This document shows positions 60,773 through 64,000 of a stretch of 64,000 nt of DNA, piece after piece; position 1 is the stretch's first letter, and each line of letters starts with the position of its first letter. Origin of the DNA: CAITJF01 sp032654645 (GTDB lineage Bacteria > Pseudomonadota > Gammaproteobacteria > Burkholderiales > Gallionellaceae); NCBI GenBank assembly GCA_032654645.1, contig JAULAW010000003.1, positions 1-64,000 of the forward strand. Direction: 5' to 3'. The translations under genes were made by a program, and so were the position numbers. Below the pieces are notes generated by a model. It was not told the DNA's origin. It did no database searches and was given only the letters and a program-made list of their open reading frames with translations.

Positions 60773-61267
60773 ATGTCAAAACGCCTCAATTTGCGCGAGT
60801 TTCAACAAACCCTGAGCAATCGCATGCAGGCCAAGGATCGCTCAAACGATCAGTTGTCGTCGCTTGGCGTGCAGATCGCCGGGCAAAACTGGCTGGTGGA
60901 TATGGCGGATATCAGCGAGGTGCTGACGCCGCCGCCGCTGACTCCGGTACCGCTCAGCAAGGAATGGTTCCTCGGCGTCGCCAATGTGCGCGGCAATCTT
61001 TATTGCGTGACCGACATGGCCGCTTATCAGCATCAGGGCAAAGCGACCGGGAGTGCCGCGAATCGGGTGATGCTGGTCGCGGAACGGTATGCATTCAATG
61101 CCGCCTTACTGGTCGATCGCGTGCTCGGCTTGCGCGATGCGCGAGGCTGGCGGCAAAGCGAGGCTGGCGGGCCAGCCGGATATCGCGATGAACAAGGCAC
61201 GCTGTGGCGCAGGCTTGATGTATCAGGTTTGCTGGAACAAACGGAATTTTTGCAAATAGGCGGTTAG
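60773..61267 (+). CDS. pilI: CheW-like adaptor PilI
   Basis: The 164-residue CheW-domain protein shows WLVDMADISEVLTPPPLTPV, PLSKEWFLGVANVRGNLYCV, DMAAYQ, and AFNAALLVDRVLGLRDARGW. It would link the receptor PilJ to the kinase ChpA. It starts 17 bases after pilH. Confidence 0.9.
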   Translation: MSKRLNLREFQQTLSNRMQAKDRSNDQLSSLGVQIAGQNWLVDMADISEVLTPPPLTPVPLSKEWFLGVANVRGNLYCVTDMAAYQHQGKATGSAANRVMLVAERYAFNAALLVDRVLGLRDARGWRQSEAGGPAGYRDEQGTLWRRLDVSGLLEQTEFLQIGG

Positions 61268-61294
61268 CCGTCGCAGCTAGGGAGAAAAAATAAC

Positions 61295-63319
61295 ATGGCA
61301 TTAAAACTGACCTCGCCCAAATCCAAGATGACCGAAAAAAACGCGGCTTACGATGCGCCGCTGGCGGCTGGCCGATCCTTGCCGCTGCTGGGGAAATTAC
61401 CGATCGGCGTGCGGCTGAACATTTTGGGCACGGCTGCAGTGCTGTGCCTGATCATCGCCGCAATTGCGGTTTACTTGAACCTCCGCGAGGTTGGAAATAT
61501 AGCCGGATATACGGCCGAGTCGGGCAAATTGCGGATGCTGTCGCAGCGGCTGGCCAAGCAGGCGCTGCAAGGCATGGAAGGCAAATCTGAAGCGTTCGAG
61601 GGATTGGCACAGAGCAGGCAAAACTACGCCATGATCATCCAGCGCCTGGATAAAGGTGATAGCCAGTTGCCTGCATCCAGCGGTGATGCGCGTGAAGCCT
61701 TGAATGAACTGATGAGCGATGCCGATAAAATACTATCAGACGCAAAAACGGTGGAAGACAGCCACGCTACTGTTGTGGCGTTAAGCAAGGTGATGGAAGA
61801 AATAGACATTGCCAGCGGCAAGTTCCGTGGCCTGACACAACTCATGATGGATAGCTATACCGGTAGCCAGAAAGTGGCCGCAACCAGCTTGGCGCTGGCG
61901 CTGGAGCGCACCTCAAAAGATGCCGCCAGGGCGTTGGCAGGCGATGCAACTGCGGAGCAATTGGCGCAATTGGAACAGAATATTCTGGCCGCCAAAAGTG
62001 CGTTGGATGGGCTTCCGGTCAATGATCTTAATGTGCAAATCGCTGCAAAATTATTCGAACAATATCAAAATAACATTTCGGTTCTGGTTGCGAAAATACC
62101 CAATCTGGCGGCAGCAAAAAAAGCCGCGAGGTCAATTATGGCCGGTGCCGACAATTTGCTGGCAAAGGCCCAGTCACTGGTGAATGCTTACCAGTATTCG
62201 TTAACCGTACTCATTTCCGCCACAGTTATGCCGACAGCGGCAGGGTTGACGCTGTTGCTGATGATGCTGCTGTCCAAGGAATACAATGCCGAATCGCATC
62301 GGCGCATTGCGGAAGCGGAACGCACCAACAGGCAGAACCAGAACGCGATCTTGCGCCTGATGAACGAATTGGGCGATCTGGCGGAAGGCAACCTGACGAT
62401 CCACGCGACGGTGACGGAAGATATTACTGGCGCGATCGCCGATTCGGTGAATTACACCGTTGAAGAGCTGCGCAAACTGGTGGCGCACATTACTGCGGCG
62501 GCGGAACAGATGGGGTCGGCGACCAAAGATGCAACGGACATTTCCAGGGGATTGCTGCAAGCGGCGCAAAAACAGGCGCACGAGATCCATGAAGCGGAAG
62601 ACTCGGTGCTGCTGATGACCAGGTCGATCATGGAGGTGGATGCCAGCGCGGCGCAGTCTGCCGAAGTGGCGCGCCGCACCCTGGCGGTGACCGAGCAAGG
62701 CGCCCTGGCGGTGCGCAACTCCATCGCGGGCATGGACGGCATCCGCGAGCAGATCCAGGAAACATCCAAGCGTATCAAACGGCTCGGCGAAAGCTCGCAG
62801 GAGATCGGTGAAATTGTGGACCTGATCTCCGATATTACCGAGCAGACCAACGTGCTGGCGTTGAATGCGGCGATTCAGGCCGCTTCCGCCGGCGAGGCGG
62901 GGCGCGGCTTCTCGGTGGTGGCGGAAGAAGTGCAGCGCCTGGCGGAACGCTCCGCCGAGGCGACCAAGCAGATCAGCGCGCTGGTGATGATGATCCAGAG
63001 CGACACCCATGATGCGGTGGCGGCGATGGAAAAAAGCACGCTGGGCGTGGTGGAAGGCGCCAAGCTGTCAGATCGGGCCGGCCAATCGTTGCGTGAGATC
63101 GAACAGGTGTCCAACGAATTGGCCAACCTGATCAGCAGCATTTCGGTTTCCACGCAGGTGCAGACCGACATGGCCAGCGAAGTGGTCAAAGCGATGCAGG
63201 ATATTCTGCGCATCACCGAACAAACCACCGAAGGAACACAGTCGACCACCAATTCTGTTTCAAAGTTGGCCAGCCTGGCCACCGACCTGAAGGGTTCAGT
63301 GTCGGGCTTCAAGTTGTAA
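61295..63319 (+). CDS. pilJ: methyl-accepting chemoreceptor PilJ
   Basis: The 674-residue protein has two membrane helices (LNILGTAAVLCLIIAAIAVY near 45; LIVISATVMPTAA-type LTVLISATVMPTAAGLTLLL near 310), a periplasmic region with paired PilJ/type-IV-pilus sensing domains, and a cytoplasmic signalling hairpin with the core EQTNVLALNAAIQAASAGEA and GRGFSVVAEEVQRLAERSAE. It senses surface contact or pilus state and signals to ChpA. It lies 27 bases after pilI. Confidence 0.95.
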   Translation: MALKLTSPKSKMTEKNAAYDAPLAAGRSLPLLGKLPIGVRLNILGTAAVLCLIIAAIAVYLNLREVGNIAGYTAESGKLRMLSQRLAKQALQGMEGKSEAFEGLAQSRQNYAMIIQRLDKGDSQLPASSGDAREALNELMSDADKILSDAKTVEDSHATVVALSKVMEEIDIASGKFRGLTQLMMDSYTGSQKVAATSLALALERTSKDAARALAGDATAEQLAQLEQNILAAKSALDGLPVNDLNVQIAAKLFEQYQNNISVLVAKIPNLAAAKKAARSIMAGADNLLAKAQSLVNAYQYSLTVLISATVMPTAAGLTLLLMMLLSKEYNAESHRRIAEAERTNRQNQNAILRLMNELGDLAEGNLTIHATVTEDITGAIADSVNYTVEELRKLVAHITAAAEQMGSATKDATDISRGLLQAAQKQAHEIHEAEDSVLLMTRSIMEVDASAAQSAEVARRTLAVTEQGALAVRNSIAGMDGIREQIQETSKRIKRLGESSQEIGEIVDLISDITEQTNVLALNAAIQAASAGEAGRGFSVVAEEVQRLAERSAEATKQISALVMMIQSDTHDAVAAMEKSTLGVVEGAKLSDRAGQSLREIEQVSNELANLISSISVSTQVQTDMASEVVKAMQDILRITEQTTEGTQSTTNSVSKLASLATDLKGSVSGFKL

Positions 63320-63337
63320 TCCCGGGCAAGAACACAG

Positions 63338-64000
63338 ATGGCCAAGAACGCACCATTCGGTCTCATCGCGCTTATTACCGTGAAACCCGGCCTGGACGGC
63401 ACGCTGGCCAAGATCGGCGCGCGGCTGGAACAGTATCTCGATGCGCCTGTCGCCAATGCGGTTGCTCTGGGATCGGTGCGCAGCGATTTGCGCCGTTTGA
63501 TCGGGGTGCTGAAGATGGTGCGCCTGGATGGCGTGATCGTGTTCTGCACCGAACTCGAAATCGTGCTGGGAGAACTCGCGGCGAATCCGCAACAGGTTTC
63601 CGGATTGCATCGCGACGTGCTGCGCCGCGCCCTGTCCGGGCTGACCCAATATCTTGATTCGTTGCCACATGGGGCGGCTAACGCCGCATTGCGTTTATTC
63701 CCGCAATACCAGGCGTTGCAACAGCTGCGCGGCCTGGAAATGTCGTTCAAACTGGATTTGTTCTATCCAAATCTGGCCGTGCAATTGCCGCAGCAGGTGC
63801 TGAGCGCGCCCCCGGAAAGAGACACGGTAGCGCGCCTGAGGGCATTGCGCAGCCAGTATCAACAAGGCTTGATGCGCTGGCTGCGCCACGACGATGTATC
63901 CGCCGCATTGCAATTGATGCAACAGGCATTGGACGGCGTAATGGGTTGCGTGCCGCAGGATGATGGGCGCGCTTTCTGGTGGGTTGCCAGCGGCCTGCTC
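63338..64000 (+). CDS. chpA: ChpA/PilL hybrid chemotaxis kinase, N-terminal part
   Basis: ATG 63338 opens a frame with no stop to the window edge (221 codons): MAKNAPFGLIALITVKPGLD, RSDLRRLIGVLKMVRLDGVI, LRRALSGLTQYLDSLPHG. Position after pilJ and the helical N-terminal layout match the first histidine-phosphotransfer-like region of ChpA/PilL, a CheA with several Hpt domains. Catalytic domains are outside the window. No strong ribosome-binding site is seen before the ATG. Confidence 0.85.
   Translation, partial: MAKNAPFGLIALITVKPGLDGTLAKIGARLEQYLDAPVANAVALGSVRSDLRRLIGVLKMVRLDGVIVFCTELEIVLGELAANPQQVSGLHRDVLRRALSGLTQYLDSLPHGAANAALRLFPQYQALQQLRGLEMSFKLDLFYPNLAVQLPQQVLSAPPERDTVARLRALRSQYQQGLMRWLRHDDVSAALQLMQQALDGVMGCVPQDDGRAFWWVASGLL

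Overview
This 64 kb window comes from a betaproteobacterial chromosome, most likely a chemolithoautotroph of the Gallionellaceae / Nitrosomonadales type (neutrophilic iron or manganese oxidisers). That placement is inference from form II RuBisCO with a divergent CbbR, a MofA-like multicopper oxidase, a yraLMNOP-type cluster, a TrkAH system, a PilGHIJ-ChpA chemosensory cluster, and intergenic spaces full of palindromic repeats and MITEs.

Layout. 1-1270: 3' part of a 23S rRNA gene, 5S rRNA, a 5S tail remnant and two terminators. 1369-5731: rsmI diverging from lpoA-yraN-diaA-dolP (same order as E. coli yraL-yraMNOP), then a stand-alone heptose-1-P adenylyltransferase. 6030-9127: an AlkZ-like winged-helix protein, a lipoprotein, wrbA, and a small ribbon-helix-helix / coiled-coil gene pair.

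9.6-28.3 kb is the centre of interest. It holds a 4024-residue secreted multicopper oxidase, two FKBP prolyl isomerases, a secreted protein of unknown function, a cytochrome c fused to a periplasmic-binding-protein domain, a YefM-YoeB toxin-antitoxin pair and an SCO copper chaperone. The oxidase carries about 2,300 residues of tandem repeats before the copper domains and FnIII-like domains after them. MCO + FKBP + cytochrome resembles the mofABC locus of Leptothrix discophora. It runs directly into a type II secretion-like operon (GspG, GspF, GspE, PilM/N/O/P-like proteins, a secretin with a C-terminal cohesin-like domain, and three more pseudopilins) at 27.9-39.3 kb. After an IS element comes a 1602-residue secreted beta-helix protein (42.1-46.9 kb). 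I read the whole as one extracellular metal-oxidation module: oxidase, copper loading, folding, electron acceptor, secretion machine and a large surface partner. This is inference from proximity and family knowledge.

47.7-54.1 kb: a diguanylate cyclase with a variant GGDEF motif, a NarL/LuxR regulator with its histidine kinase, cbbR, cbbM and tRNA-Ala(CGC). 54.1-59.9 kb: a small unknown gene, rsmE, a thioredoxin-fold protein, an inositol-monophosphatase-family enzyme, trkA and trkH. 60-64 kb: pilG, pilH, pilI, pilJ and the start of chpA/pilL, which runs off the window.

Mobile DNA is abundant and well delimited. There are three copies of a 111-bp TA-duplicating MITE (one supplies the last base of a stop codon, one sits inside a perfect hairpin), a 139-bp second MITE, and two copies of a 176-bp MITE with 5-bp target duplications. 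There is also an 830-bp group II intron that has lost its reverse transcriptase, and an intact 1.9-kb IS element with a 7-bp target duplication that carries a DUF6788-type gene besides its transposase.
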